The position numbers and the translations under genes were made by a program. Below the pieces are notes generated by a model. It did not search any database and was not told the origin of the DNA. It saw only the letters and a list, made by a program, of their open reading frames with translations. Shown one piece after another: positions 8,831 to 18,327 of a stretch of DNA of 64,000 bases (its first letter is position 1; every line of letters begins with the position of its first letter). This stretch comes from Pseudochrobactrum asaccharolyticum. Its GTDB lineage: Bacteria > Pseudomonadota > Alphaproteobacteria > Rhizobiales > Rhizobiaceae. The stretch spans positions 620,001-684,000 of the forward strand of contig NZ_QNRH01000002.1 of assembly GCF_003314995.1 (NCBI RefSeq), in the 5' to 3' direction.

Positions 8831-9877
8831 TTATTTAACCTGCATTACTGTGCCGGCTGCAAAGGCATCGCGCTGCGCTTTGCGTTCTGCTTCCGGAGCA
8901 GGTACCAGACCATAGTCTGCCAGCGGGCTGTCATCGCCAACCATCTGATCAGCAAGGAAGAAGTCCACATATTCTTTCAGGCCAGGGATCACACCGATAT
9001 GGGCTTTCTTCACGTAGAAGAACAGCGGACGCGATACCGGATATTCACCTTTGGCGATTGCATCGGCTGTCGGTACAACATCATTCACAGATGCAACTTT
9101 CAGCTTGTCAGCATTGTTTTCGTAGAAGGACAGACCGAATACACCAACGCCGGTTTTGTTGGCGCTGATACGTGCGAGTGTTTCGCTGTAATCGCCGTCG
9201 ATATCAACAGCCTTACCGTCTTTACGCACAGCGATACAGGTCTTGGCAGCAGCTTTGTCATCTGCACCACCGGCTTTGATGACTTCCAGCGCGCCGCTTT
9301 CTTTACAGCCGTCAGCAAGCAGTTTTTCTTCGAAAACTTCACGGGTACCGTGCTTTTCGCCAGGGATGTAAGCAGCAATATCCCAATCCGGCAGAGCAGC
9401 GTTTACCTGATTCCACTTGGTGTTCGGATTGTCGACCAGCTTGCCGTCTACAACGATCTGTGCAGCCAATGCCTTGTAAACATCAACCGGTGTCAGTTTC
9501 CAATCCGGACCGTTGATGTCGGTTGCGAAAACGATACCATCATAACCGATGCGCACTTCCTGAACATCTTTTACACCTGCATCAATGCAGGACTGGAGTT
9601 CAGAGGATTTCATTGCGCGGGATGCGTTAGCGATGTCGATTGTATTTTCGCCTACACCTTTACAGAAATCTTTGATGCCTGCGCCCGAACCGCCGGATTC
9701 AATCACTGGGGTTTTGAAATCCGGATAGGTTTCGCCGAAAGTTTCAGCAACGATCTTCGCATATGGCAGAACGGTTGACGAACCGGCAACCTGAATCTGT
9801 TCGCGAGCCTGAGCGGCGGTGGCACCGGCTACAGCAGCAATTGCCAATGCAGCAGTCGTTGTAATCAGCTTGTTCAT
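8831..9877 (-). CDS. pstS: Periplasmic phosphate-binding protein PstS
   Basis: A 348-residue periplasmic receptor that delivers inorganic phosphate to PstCAB. Residues 1-24 form a Sec signal peptide ending in TAAQA before REQIQVAGSSTVLP, the classic PstS mature start. Phosphate-contact motifs are visible: AGSSTV near the mature N-terminus, IESGGSGAGIKDFC, and NASRAM. Three Cys residues in the mature part could form disulfides. A strong GGAG site precedes the ATG by 8 bases. It is the first gene of the operon, just downstream of a Pho box. Confidence 0.97.
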   Translation of the reverse strand: MNKLITTTAALAIAAVAGATAAQAREQIQVAGSSTVLPYAKIVAETFGETYPDFKTPVIESGGSGAGIKDFCKGVGENTIDIANASRAMKSSELQSCIDAGVKDVQEVRIGYDGIVFATDINGPDWKLTPVDVYKALAAQIVVDGKLVDNPNTKWNQVNAALPDWDIAAYIPGEKHGTREVFEEKLLADGCKESGALEVIKAGGADDKAAAKTCIAVRKDGKAVDIDGDYSETLARISANKTGVGVFGLSFYENNADKLKVASVNDVVPTADAIAKGEYPVSRPLFFYVKKAHIGVIPGLKEYVDFFLADQMVGDDSPLADYGLVPAPEAERKAQRDAFAAGTVMQVK

Positions 9878-9943
9878 AGGAGCAGCTCCAGTTAGAAGAA
9901 TGAGGTAACGTTTTCGACGTTACCAGCCATCTACGCGCTCTAT

Positions 9944-9972
9944 ATTACAGCTATATGACACTAATATTACAG
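9944..9972 (-). promoter_or_regulatory. Pho box with three half-sites upstream of pstS
   Basis: Read on the minus strand, three 7-base half-sites CTGTAAT, GTGTCAT and CTGTAAT follow each other with exactly 11-base periodicity (4-base spacers ATTA and ATAG). This is the PhoB-binding layout (consensus CTGTCAT direct repeats) and lies 67-95 bases upstream of the pstS ATG. Confidence 0.88.
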
Positions 9973-10082
9973 GTTTGTATCAGTCCGCACTTCAGCGTTT
10001 TATAATAAAAAAATACATTTTCCCGCATGATCAATACAGCGACAGAAAACAGCCCTATTGAAAAGATAATGAAATCAGATCG

Positions 10083-11279
10083 TTAGGATGGCTTCACTTT
10101 TCTTTCTTCCGGTTCGCGCTCATCCTCGGCTGCCTGAGCGGACAAAAAATTACCCACATGGCGCAATGTTTCAAAGTGGTCACAGAAAACTTTTATGACA
10201 ACCAGAAGCGGCACCGCAATCAGGGCACCGATAAAGCCCCACAGCCATGACCAGAAGGCAACTGCTACAAAAACTGCAACCGTATTCAGCTCCAAACGCC
10301 GGCCGATAATGGTCGGTGTCACAATTTGTCCTTCAAGAATATTACAGGCCAGCACAAAAGCCGGAGCCAGCATGGCATAGGCAATCTGGTCAAAGGACAC
10401 GATAGCAATAATCCCGACCACTACAATTGTCGTCAATGCACCGATATAAGGTAGAAAATTGAGCAGCGCCGCCATCACCCCGAAGACAAACGGCGTTGGC
10501 ATTCCCAATGCCCACAGTCCCAGACTGATTGTCAGTCCCAAAAGCCCGTTAATGACCGTGATCGTCAGCAGATAACTGGAAATAACCTGTTCAACATCAT
10601 AGACGACCCGCAAAGCCCGCTTTTTTTCGCTCAGCTTGCCAAAAGACTGGATGATCTTTTCATAGAACATGGTTCCCGAGGCAAGAATGAACAGCGTTAG
10701 AATAAATGTCACTGCAATGGTCGTGCCGCCTGACAAGACATTTCCTGCGGCCTGTGAAAGAATGCCGGGCTGCGCCAGCGAAACTGTTTGCACTTTCGGA
10801 TCCTGTCCCATTTGTGCGACCTGATCGACCTGTTTGCTGATATTGAGTAAATGTTCTGCCGGTGCACGCAACCGGTGCAGCTTCTCTGTCAGCTCCCGCC
10901 CGATTTCCGGCGCTTCACTCACCATTTCCGTAACCGGCCCGCTTAAAAGATAGCCGGTCACGCCGATGAATGAAAAAGACAAGACCACAAGCAGCGTAGC
11001 AGAAATAGCTTCGGAAATGCCGAGCCGTTTTTTGGAGAAGCGCACAATCGGCGTCAGCATCAAAGCCAGCAAAATTGCCAGCGTGACCGGCATGAAAAAA
11101 TCCCGCGCAAAATACAGAGCATAAACCAGTATCATCAGAAAAATACCGGTCAGCATTGCACGCCCTGTACGCACATATTTCGTCAGATTTTGCAGATTTC
11201 CGCTTTCAGGCAAAGGATGTGCCGGATAAATCAGCTCATTCTCAGCATCGGCTACCGATGTCTTATTATCATGCGGCAT
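10083..11279 (-). CDS. AI-2E family (PerM/UPF0118) membrane transporter
   Basis: A 398-residue integral membrane protein of the AI-2E/PerM family: paired N-terminal helices, a central soluble segment (about residues 130-190, with an EIGRELTEKLHRLRAP-like amphipathic stretch), and a C-terminal block of four to five helices containing the family hallmark FLPYIGALTTIVVVGIIA and LEGQIVTPTIIGRRLELNTV. Family members export small molecules such as AI-2 or indole derivatives, or act in Na+/H+ exchange; the substrate here is unknown. The start at MPHDNK has GGAGG 9 bases upstream; an ATG two codons earlier is possible. It is not part of the pst operon, being upstream of its promoter. Confidence 0.88.
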   Translation of the reverse strand: MPHDNKTSVADAENELIYPAHPLPESGNLQNLTKYVRTGRAMLTGIFLMILVYALYFARDFFMPVTLAILLALMLTPIVRFSKKRLGISEAISATLLVVLSFSFIGVTGYLLSGPVTEMVSEAPEIGRELTEKLHRLRAPAEHLLNISKQVDQVAQMGQDPKVQTVSLAQPGILSQAAGNVLSGGTTIAVTFILTLFILASGTMFYEKIIQSFGKLSEKKRALRVVYDVEQVISSYLLTITVINGLLGLTISLGLWALGMPTPFVFGVMAALLNFLPYIGALTTIVVVGIIAIVSFDQIAYAMLAPAFVLACNILEGQIVTPTIIGRRLELNTVAVFVAVAFWSWLWGFIGALIAVPLLVVIKVFCDHFETLRHVGNFLSAQAAEDEREPEERKVKPS

Positions 11280-11423
11280 TTGCATCCGCCTCCCCCCTCA
11301 TTCCCATGCGGATTATTCCCGCTATGCCGGTAAATTAAGGGAGACAGCAATGCCGTCAATATAAAGTGCTAAATATAGTCCGCCAACCGGTTTAATCCGG
11401 TTGGTTCAAAGCAAAAGCATATC

Positions 11424-12272
11424 TTAATTCAGCACCAGCCAGCCGGAAATCAGAATAACCACGGCACCCGCCAGCATATGCACTTCAACCGGTGCATTAA
11501 ACAGCAGCGCACCATAGAACAGCCCCCAGATGATCTGGCTATATTGCACGGGTGCAACGACAGCGGCAGAACCAAGCCGGAAGGCTTTAACAATCATGGT
11601 CTGTGCAAAGGCAATCAAACCACCACCCAAAGCGGCCAGCGCCAGATCCTGCCAGTCAGGCGTAATCAGACCATTATACAGTGCCAGTAATCCGGCGAAA
11701 AAGGACTGGACGATCAGAAGAGCAACAACCAGCGCCTTGTCAGATTCATCCGTTTTGGCACGGCGCAGCAGAACCTGCGCAATGGCGAAAAACAATGCCG
11801 AGCCCAGAGCGGCCACATGCCCTGCGGATAACGGCGCAGCACCGGGCTGCAAAATCCAGATCACACCGGCAAAACCGAGAATCACCCCGAACCATCCCCG
11901 CAGTGAAAGCCGCTCGCCCACCATGATAAACGCAACGATTGCCACAAAGATCGGTGACAGGAAGCCCAGCACATAGGCTTCGGCCAGTGGCAAAGCTGAA
12001 AACGCATAATAAATCAGCAGCGTATTCATCGATAATAACAATGCGCGGCCAAAGGCCAGTTTAGGGTAGACCGGCAATAAACGCTTCGCCTGACCGCTCA
12101 AAACGCCATGACCAACGATAAAAGACAGCGCAAAGACCGACAATAAGAATGTGGTTTCATAAACGCCGATACGGGCGCTCAGCGTTTTGACGGTCGTGTC
12201 ACCGCCGGAAAAGGCTGCAAATGCGATAAAAGCAATCAGAGCCGCGCGAAGATTATGCGTTGGGTTGGTCAT
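11424..12272 (-). CDS. DMT-superfamily permease, EamA domains
   Basis: A 282-residue inner-membrane protein with about ten hydrophobic helices arranged as two EamA repeats (residues about 10-140 and 150-280), including a family-typical PIFVAIVAFIMVGERLSLRGW turn. Members export metabolites such as amino acids or related solutes by proton exchange. The start at MTNPTHNL gives a standard N-terminus; the frame extends 28 codons upstream without a recognisable signal. No neighbour suggests a substrate. Confidence 0.85.
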   Translation of the reverse strand: MTNPTHNLRAALIAFIAFAAFSGGDTTVKTLSARIGVYETTFLLSVFALSFIVGHGVLSGQAKRLLPVYPKLAFGRALLLSMNTLLIYYAFSALPLAEAYVLGFLSPIFVAIVAFIMVGERLSLRGWFGVILGFAGVIWILQPGAAPLSAGHVAALGSALFFAIAQVLLRRAKTDESDKALVVALLIVQSFFAGLLALYNGLITPDWQDLALAALGGGLIAFAQTMIVKAFRLGSAAVVAPVQYSQIIWGLFYGALLFNAPVEVHMLAGAVVILISGWLVLN

Positions 12273-12933
12273 GGTAATACTGCCATAGAGGATGCGGAAT
12301 TGAGAATATTCCGGATAAGCTGGTTCTCCCCCACCCTCAGCCCCTACGCATACCAATGCGGTAGCAGGTCATAAATGATTGGTAACAAATCACATCCGGT
12401 CAGGCTTTACAGCCTGTACGCGCGCGACGTTACTGCTTCCTGATAAGAAAGCAAGACGGGTGCCCTGCACTCATCTTTTATTTCAACAACAGCCGAACGG
12501 CCACAGCCGGACAAAAGCGTACAAAGTAATTTTATAATATATGAATACTCTCATGCGAATTAAAATTTCGCAGCATGTAAGAATATAAACTTGCCAGTCA
12601 TAAAATAGCTGCATTCCCGTAGACAAACGCCGCTTATCAGCATAGGCAGTTGACGTTAAAGTCAAAGAACCCCTCTGCGACAGGCATCTTCAGGCTGCAT
12701 ATTTGTGATGTTCGGACTTGTTTATTCGACAGGATCTGTATCATGCGCCGGATGTTTCCTGCAGCAGATGAGTGTTTTTCGTTTCCTTTTCAGAGAACGG
12801 CAATACCGGACAAGCATATCGCCCGAAGCAGGCGGCAAACGTATCTCCCAAGACGTGCCGTCATCAGCCTTTTATATTGATGCGTATATCCTCGTGATCC
12901 GGTTTTGCTTTTTGGTGTAAGATTGGATTTGAA
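12273..12933. other. Intergenic region upstream of the KgtP-like gene
   Basis: About 660 bases between divergent genes. It is AT-rich in the middle (12500-12660) and holds short open frames on both strands without ribosome binding sites or recognisable products. It should contain the promoters of both flanking genes. I see no strong hairpin or repeat. Confidence 0.5.
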
Positions 12934-14256
12934 ATGTCATCTAAAGACAATGCTTTGCCGGTCAGCGGTCCGGCGATCGAACTGGATCGTAAAACCCGCA
13001 TAAAGTCTATTCTCGGTGGTTCTGCCGGTAATCTTGTTGAGTGGTATGACTGGTATGTCTATGCTGCTTTTACACTCTATTTTGCGCCTAAATTTTTCCC
13101 GTCAGGCAATCAGACAGCTGAACTCCTGAGTGCTGCTGCGGTTTTCGCGGTTGGCTTCCTGATGCGCCCGATCGGCGCATGGATTATGGGGATTTATGCC
13201 GACCGCAAAGGCCGTAAAGCCGGTCTGACCCTCTCCGTTACCCTGATGTGTATCGGCTCGCTGATTATTGCTGTAACACCAGGCCATGAAACAATCGGCA
13301 TATTTGCACCGGCATTGCTGGTTTTTGCCCGTCTGTTGCAGGGCTTAAGTGTTGGTGGTGAATATGGTGCCAGCGCCACTTATTTGAGTGAAATGGCCGG
13401 TAAAAACCGCCGCGGTTTCTTCTCGAGCTTCCAATATGTGACCCTGATTGCCGGTCAGCTGACAGCGCTCGGCGTGCTTCTGATCCTCCAGCGCGTTCTG
13501 ACACCAGAACAGCTTGGTGACTGGGGCTGGCGTATTCCGTTCTTTATCGGCGGTCTGCTGGCGATCTTCGTCTTCTGGGTACGTCGTGGCCTTGTTGAAA
13601 CCAAATCATTCGATAACGCCAAAACCAGCGACAAACCACGCTCAAGCGGTTTTGCCCTGTTCAAGCATTATCCGAAAGAAGCCTTCACCGTTCTGGCACT
13701 GACTGCCGGTGGTACGCTGGCTTTCTACACCTACACCACTTACTTGCAGAAATTCCTCGTGAACACTTCCGGTTTCAGCAAGGAATCCGCCAGTGAAATC
13801 ACAGCGCTCGCGCTGCTGGTCTTCATGCTGATACAGCCGCTGGCCGGTGCACTTTCCGACCGTATCGGCCGTAAGCCGCTGATGATCGGTTTCGGCGTGA
13901 TGGGTGTGTTGTTTACCTATCCGATCTTCTCGACCCTTTCGACAACAACCGATCCTTATGTAGCTTTCGGTCTGTCGATGGCAGGTCTGATTATCGTGAC
14001 CGGTTACACCTCGATCAATGCGGTGGTGAAAGCAGAAATGTTTCCGGCTCATATCCGTGCGCTTGGTGTTGCTCTGCCTTATGCGCTGGCCAACACGATT
14101 TTTGGTGGTACCGCTGAATGGGTGGCGCTGAAGTTCAAACTGTCCGGCTATGAAACCTGGTTCTTCTGGTATGTGACAATCATGATCGCTCTTTCTCTGA
14201 TCATCTATATCCGGATGAAAGAAACCCGCGATCACAGCCTGATCCACGAAGATTAA
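12934..14256 (+). CDS. kgtP: MFS metabolite:H+ symporter, alpha-ketoglutarate permease-like
   Basis: A 440-residue major facilitator transporter with 12 predicted helices, belonging to the metabolite:H+ symporter group. Family motifs include GNLVEWYDWYVYA in helix 1, the loop 2-3 motif GIYADRKGRK, LLQGLSVGGEYGA in helix 4, and the repeat of the loop motif in the second half (GALSDRIGRK). Overall pattern and length match KgtP (2-oxoglutarate uptake). The substrate is inferred from likeness; other dicarboxylates remain possible. It stands alone with its own terminator. Confidence 0.85.
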   Translation: MSSKDNALPVSGPAIELDRKTRIKSILGGSAGNLVEWYDWYVYAAFTLYFAPKFFPSGNQTAELLSAAAVFAVGFLMRPIGAWIMGIYADRKGRKAGLTLSVTLMCIGSLIIAVTPGHETIGIFAPALLVFARLLQGLSVGGEYGASATYLSEMAGKNRRGFFSSFQYVTLIAGQLTALGVLLILQRVLTPEQLGDWGWRIPFFIGGLLAIFVFWVRRGLVETKSFDNAKTSDKPRSSGFALFKHYPKEAFTVLALTAGGTLAFYTYTTYLQKFLVNTSGFSKESASEITALALLVFMLIQPLAGALSDRIGRKPLMIGFGVMGVLFTYPIFSTLSTTTDPYVAFGLSMAGLIIVTGYTSINAVVKAEMFPAHIRALGVALPYALANTIFGGTAEWVALKFKLSGYETWFFWYVTIMIALSLIIYIRMKETRDHSLIHED

Positions 14257-14270
14257 TTCATAAATATTTA

Positions 14271-14302
14271 GCCGGCCGGAAATCACTTTCCGGCCGGTTT
14301 TT
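14271..14302 (+). terminator. Rho-independent terminator of the KgtP-like gene
   Basis: CCGGCCGGAAA and TTTCCGGCCGG form a strong stem with a short loop, followed by TTTTTC on the plus strand. Confidence 0.88.
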
Positions 14303-14327
14303 CTTTAAGCAGGCTTTACCGACACCG

Positions 14328-15653
14328 TTAATTAGCCGGTTTTACCGGCTGGCCAGCCACATAGGTTTCCACAATCGCGCGGTCATCGCCGAGTGTCTGT
14401 AACAGGAATAATTCCTGCGCCAGATTGGAACCTGCATCCATCCTCAGCCGCATCGCAGAGGTTGCGCGGCTGTCCAAAATCACAAAATCAGCTTCGGTGC
14501 CCGCATCCAGCGTACCGATCCTGTCTGCCATCGACAGTGCCTGCGCATTTCCCAAAGTCATCATATAGAATGAACTGAGCGGATTGAGCCGCTGGCCGCG
14601 CAATTGCAGCACCTTATAGCCCTCATCCAATGTGCGCAGCATCGACCAGCTGGTGCCGCCGCCAATATCGGTAGCCACACCAATCCGTACACCGGCATCA
14701 CGCAAACGGTCACGATCGAACAAACCACTGCCAAGAAACAAATTGGATGTCGGGCAGAACACCGCCACAGACTGGCTCTCTGCCAATGTTTTTATTTCCC
14801 GCTCTGACAAGTGAATGGAATGTCCGAGCAAGGTCTTGTCTCCGAGCAGACCATAATGTTCATAAATGCCGGTATAATCCGGCGCATCGGGATAGAGCGA
14901 ACAGGTAAATTCAATCTCGGCATGGTTCTCAGACAAATGCGTCTGCACATAACATTCCGGATGTTCACGCACCAAAGCCTGCGCTGCCTCCAGCTGTGCC
15001 GGAGTTGAGGTAATCGCAAAACGCGGTGTGATCGCATAATCCAGACGCCCCTTGCCATGCCAGCGGGCAATCAGAGCTTTGCTGTCATCATAGCCGGATT
15101 GTGCCGTATCGCATAAAGCGGCAGGCGCATTGCGATCCATCATCACCTTACCGGCAATATTGCGCATATTAAGCCGCTCACTGGCACGGAAAAATGCATC
15201 CACACTTTGCGGATGCACAGAACCATAGGCCACAACAGTCGTGGTGCCGTGACGCAGTAATTCATCGATAAAGCGCTCGGCAATATGCTCGCCAAATTGC
15301 TCATCGGCATATTTCTGTTCTTCGATGAAAGTATAATCATTGAGCCAGTCCAGCAGTTCCGCCGCATAGGACGCAACCACCTGGCTTTGCGGAAAATGGA
15401 TATGTGTATCAATGAATCCGGGCAAGATCAGATGCGGCCGGTGATCGGTCTCCGGTGCGTCCGGTGATTTCTGCGCCGCTACAGCAGCATAATCGCCGAC
15501 AGCTTTAATTAACCCGTTTTCAACAAGCAGCGCACCATCTTCATGATAGATATAAGACGCCGTATCACTGATATCCTGCGGCTCACGAATAAAGCTAAGA
15601 ACACGCCCGCGGATAAGACGCTGATTATGCTTTTGTGTCATATTCACAGACAT
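14328..15653 (-). CDS. guaD: Guanine deaminase
   Basis: A 441-residue amidohydrolase that converts guanine to xanthine. The metal-binding HxH is in LPGFIDTHIHFPQSQ, typical of GuaD; further ligands are the His of TRFAITSTPAQ-flanking HLSENHAEI, GHSIHLSE, and the Asp of GVATDIGGGTSWSM. The C-terminal region holds the family sequence GTEADFVILDSRA. Length matches bacterial guanine deaminases (about 430-440). A GAGGA site precedes the ATG. It lies downstream of puuD on the same strand with a 107-base spacer containing a repeat, consistent with a purine catabolic group. Confidence 0.94.
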   Translation of the reverse strand: MSVNMTQKHNQRLIRGRVLSFIREPQDISDTASYIYHEDGALLVENGLIKAVGDYAAVAAQKSPDAPETDHRPHLILPGFIDTHIHFPQSQVVASYAAELLDWLNDYTFIEEQKYADEQFGEHIAERFIDELLRHGTTTVVAYGSVHPQSVDAFFRASERLNMRNIAGKVMMDRNAPAALCDTAQSGYDDSKALIARWHGKGRLDYAITPRFAITSTPAQLEAAQALVREHPECYVQTHLSENHAEIEFTCSLYPDAPDYTGIYEHYGLLGDKTLLGHSIHLSEREIKTLAESQSVAVFCPTSNLFLGSGLFDRDRLRDAGVRIGVATDIGGGTSWSMLRTLDEGYKVLQLRGQRLNPLSSFYMMTLGNAQALSMADRIGTLDAGTEADFVILDSRATSAMRLRMDAGSNLAQELFLLQTLGDDRAIVETYVAGQPVKPAN

Positions 15654-15690
15654 GAAAATATCCTCACTGAAAAGCAGAAATAGTCAGTAT

Positions 15691-15732
15691 TAGAGCACCG
15701 TGTGCCATGCGTGGCACACAAAGATCGCTCTA
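15691..15732. repeat. Short intergenic palindromic repeat (Rhizobiales type)
   Basis: AGAGC and GCTCT flank an inner stem TGTGCCA-TGCG-TGGCACA. The sequence matches a family of short palindromic elements that I recognise from intergenic DNA of Brucella and relatives. It lies between puuD and guaD. Confidence 0.6.
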
Positions 15733-15760
15733 ACACCTTGAAACTACAACATAGATTAGA

Positions 15761-16993
15761 TCAGGGATTAGAAGCGGAAGCAGTCTCATACCAGCGCCGC
15801 AACAACAGACGCTCCTCCGCACTCATCCCTGTGAGATTGGCAGGCGGCATGGCATGGGAACGCGCTGCATGAAGATAGATTTCTTTGGCATGAGCGGCGA
15901 TCGCAATATCACTGTCGAGAATGACGCCTTTAGGCGGCACTAAAATGCCCTCCCAAGACGGCTCCGCCGTATGGCACATGGAACAACGCCCCAAAACTGT
16001 ATCGCGCACCGTCTCAAACTCCGATGTATTGATAAAGCTCTGCTGAATAGTTGATGCCTGCGCTTCCCCCGCATTGTCCAGCTGTTTCGGTTCGGTGGAC
16101 AGCCACATAATCACGATAAACAGCAAAACCGTTGCCAGCCATGTCCAGGTCGGGCTGCCCTTGCGCGCATGGCGGGTATTGAACCAATGGCGGATTGTTA
16201 CCCCCATCAAAAACACCAGCGACGCGATAATCCAGTTATATTTCGTGCCGAATGCCAGAGGATTATGGTTCGACAACATCAGGAAGATAACCGGCAGTGT
16301 CAGATAGTTATTATGGGTCGAGCGCTGCTTGGCGATCACGCCGTATTTGGGGTCAGGTGTGCGTCCCGCAATCAAATCCGCAACCACTTTTTTCTGGTTC
16401 GGGATGATAATCATAAACACATTCGCAGACATGATCGTCGCGGTGAAAGCGCCGAGATGCAGAAAAGCTGCACGTCCGGTAAACAGTTGCGTATAGCCCC
16501 ATGCCATAAACACCAGCACGAAATAGAGAATGACCATCAGCTGTGTTGTGTTGCGCCCCAGCGGGGATTTGCACAACAGATCATAAATGACCCAGCCACC
16601 GGCAATGGAAGCCAGAGAAATGATGATCGCTGTAGTACGGGAGACATTCAGCACCTGCGGGTCAATCAGATAGAGATCTGCACCGCCGTAATAGACAATG
16701 GCCAGCAGCGCAAAGCCCGAAAGCCATGTGGCGTAGGATTCCCATTTGAACCAGATCAGGTCTTCCGGCATCCGGGACGGTGCCACCAGATATTTCTGAA
16801 TATGATAGAAACCGCCGCCGTGAACCTGCCATTCCTCGCCATAGGCACCGGGCGGCAAATCAGGCGCTTTGCGTAAGCCCAGATCAAGAGCAATAAAATA
16901 GAAAGATGAGCCGATCCACGCAATTGCAGTGATAACGTGGAGCCAGCGGGCAGCAAAGCCAAGCCAGTCCCACGCGATTGCCAGTTCAAACAT
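15761..16993 (-). CDS. puuD: Urate hydroxylase PuuD with C-terminal cytochrome c domain
   Basis: A 410-residue inner-membrane protein that oxidises urate to 5-hydroxyisourate. The first 300 residues form the DUF989 membrane domain with about eight helices and several conserved His residues (ARWLHVITAIAWIG). A periplasmic cytochrome c domain follows, with the heme motif CSMCH at about residue 352 and a distal Met in HAMPPANLTGMS, so electrons can pass to the respiratory chain. The start at MFELAIAW has GGAGG 5-7 bases upstream; the frame to 17029 lacks such a site. Neighbouring guanine deaminase supports a purine role. Confidence 0.93.
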   Translation of the reverse strand: MFELAIAWDWLGFAARWLHVITAIAWIGSSFYFIALDLGLRKAPDLPPGAYGEEWQVHGGGFYHIQKYLVAPSRMPEDLIWFKWESYATWLSGFALLAIVYYGGADLYLIDPQVLNVSRTTAIIISLASIAGGWVIYDLLCKSPLGRNTTQLMVILYFVLVFMAWGYTQLFTGRAAFLHLGAFTATIMSANVFMIIIPNQKKVVADLIAGRTPDPKYGVIAKQRSTHNNYLTLPVIFLMLSNHNPLAFGTKYNWIIASLVFLMGVTIRHWFNTRHARKGSPTWTWLATVLLFIVIMWLSTEPKQLDNAGEAQASTIQQSFINTSEFETVRDTVLGRCSMCHTAEPSWEGILVPPKGVILDSDIAIAAHAKEIYLHAARSHAMPPANLTGMSAEERLLLRRWYETASASNP

Positions 16994-17087
16994 GCATTCC
17001 TCCCCGATATGCAGCAGACCGTCTGCCACTATAGGGGAAGAATCAAATAAAATACTAGCTCATCAGATGCGGCAGAATAGGCGCAGC

Positions 17088-18272
17088 TTAAAAACGCAGT
17101 GCAGCCACACGTTCCGGCAGCACCGTAATGGTTTCAGCATCCACATTGGCAAATGCAAAGCGCAGGAAGTCCTGCTGTCCTTCACCGAAATAAGCGCCGG
17201 GAATGGTGATAATTCCGCAGGTCTTTGCCAGTTTCTCTGATATTGCTGCAGATTCCACACCCTTAAACGGATGACGCACAAAGGCGAAATAGGCACCAAC
17301 AGAAATGGCTTCCCAGCCTTCCATCTGCGCTATTGCACTGCGCAAAGCCTGCGCCCGAGATGCAATTTCACGGCGGTTTTCATTGCGCCATTCGGTCAGC
17401 GGTTCAATCGCCTGCGCAATTGCGGCCTGCGGCGGCAGCGGCGCACAAATCTGCAGATTGTCCATGATCTTGGCAATTTCTGAGATCACAGCTTCCGCCG
17501 CAATAATCGCACCAAGGCGATGCCCTGGAATACAGAAGGATTTGGAAAAGCTGTAAAGCTGGATCAGATAATCATGCCAGTCAGCCTCATCGAACAAATG
17601 ATGCGGCACTGCATCGGCATCTTCGAGAAAGTCGCGATAAGTCTCATCGAGGATCAGCCATGTGCCATTGGCACGGCAAATCTCATAAATCTGTTTCAGG
17701 ACATCTGCGGAATAGACCGCTCCGGTCGGATTATTCGGTGTTACCAGCGCCAGCACTTTAATGCCTGCATGCAGAACCTCTTTCAGTTCCTGCGGATCAG
17801 GCACAAAACCGTTCTGCGCACGGCATGGCATCAGCTCCAGTTTAATACCGAGCATTGCCAGCGAGGTTTCATGATTGAAATAGAGCGGATTGCTCAGCAT
17901 CACCGTATCACCGGCACCGGCCAGCGCCATCACGGCTGCGATAAAAGCCTGATTGCAACCGGCGGTAATCTGCACCTGCGCTGCATCGAGTTTGGCTTTG
18001 TAAAGCTGGCTGACATGCGCGGCATAGGCTTCACGCAGCACCGGCAGACCTTCAATCGGTCCGTAATTCGCAAAAGCTTTAGAGGATGCCGCTTCGCCGG
18101 ACAGCCGCAGCATTTCATCATGCGGCGGATAACCCGGCACAGCCTGAGACAAATCAATCAACGGTCCTAAAGCACCGTCATAGGCCTGCGCCCATGCTTT
18201 CACGGCCGGAATCGGCGGCAAAGATAAAGCAGATACAGCCGGATTAATCCGCGATGCGGCAACATCTTTCAT
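17088..18272 (-). CDS. PLP-dependent aminotransferase, class I/II
   Basis: A 394-residue fold-type I aminotransferase. The PLP-binding Lys is in LYSFSKSFCIPGHRLG (about residue 240), the Asn of TPNNPTGAVYS and the Asp/Tyr of LILDETYRDF are the standard cofactor contacts, and the C-terminal Arg of FLRFAF binds the substrate carboxylate. A GGGAG site precedes the ATG. It lies 94 bases upstream of puuD and is transcribed the same way, so a role in purine-derived nitrogen handling is possible, but the substrate cannot be read from sequence; annotators often call such genes simply aminotransferase. Confidence 0.88.
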   Translation of the reverse strand: MKDVAASRINPAVSALSLPPIPAVKAWAQAYDGALGPLIDLSQAVPGYPPHDEMLRLSGEAASSKAFANYGPIEGLPVLREAYAAHVSQLYKAKLDAAQVQITAGCNQAFIAAVMALAGAGDTVMLSNPLYFNHETSLAMLGIKLELMPCRAQNGFVPDPQELKEVLHAGIKVLALVTPNNPTGAVYSADVLKQIYEICRANGTWLILDETYRDFLEDADAVPHHLFDEADWHDYLIQLYSFSKSFCIPGHRLGAIIAAEAVISEIAKIMDNLQICAPLPPQAAIAQAIEPLTEWRNENRREIASRAQALRSAIAQMEGWEAISVGAYFAFVRHPFKGVESAAISEKLAKTCGIITIPGAYFGEGQQDFLRFAFANVDAETITVLPERVAALRF

Positions 18273-18327
18273 AGTCTTCTCCCAGATATTATCTATCCGG
18301 CGGTCTCATCAGACTATGCGCCGGATT

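Noticed and set aside
10083-11279. A quorum-sensing role for the AI-2E family protein
   Set aside because: The family name is historical; no luxS or lsr genes are visible and the substrate is not predictable.
12650-12920. Two overlapping short frames upstream of the KgtP-like gene
   Set aside because: Neither has a ribosome binding site; composition is not protein-like. Probably leader DNA.
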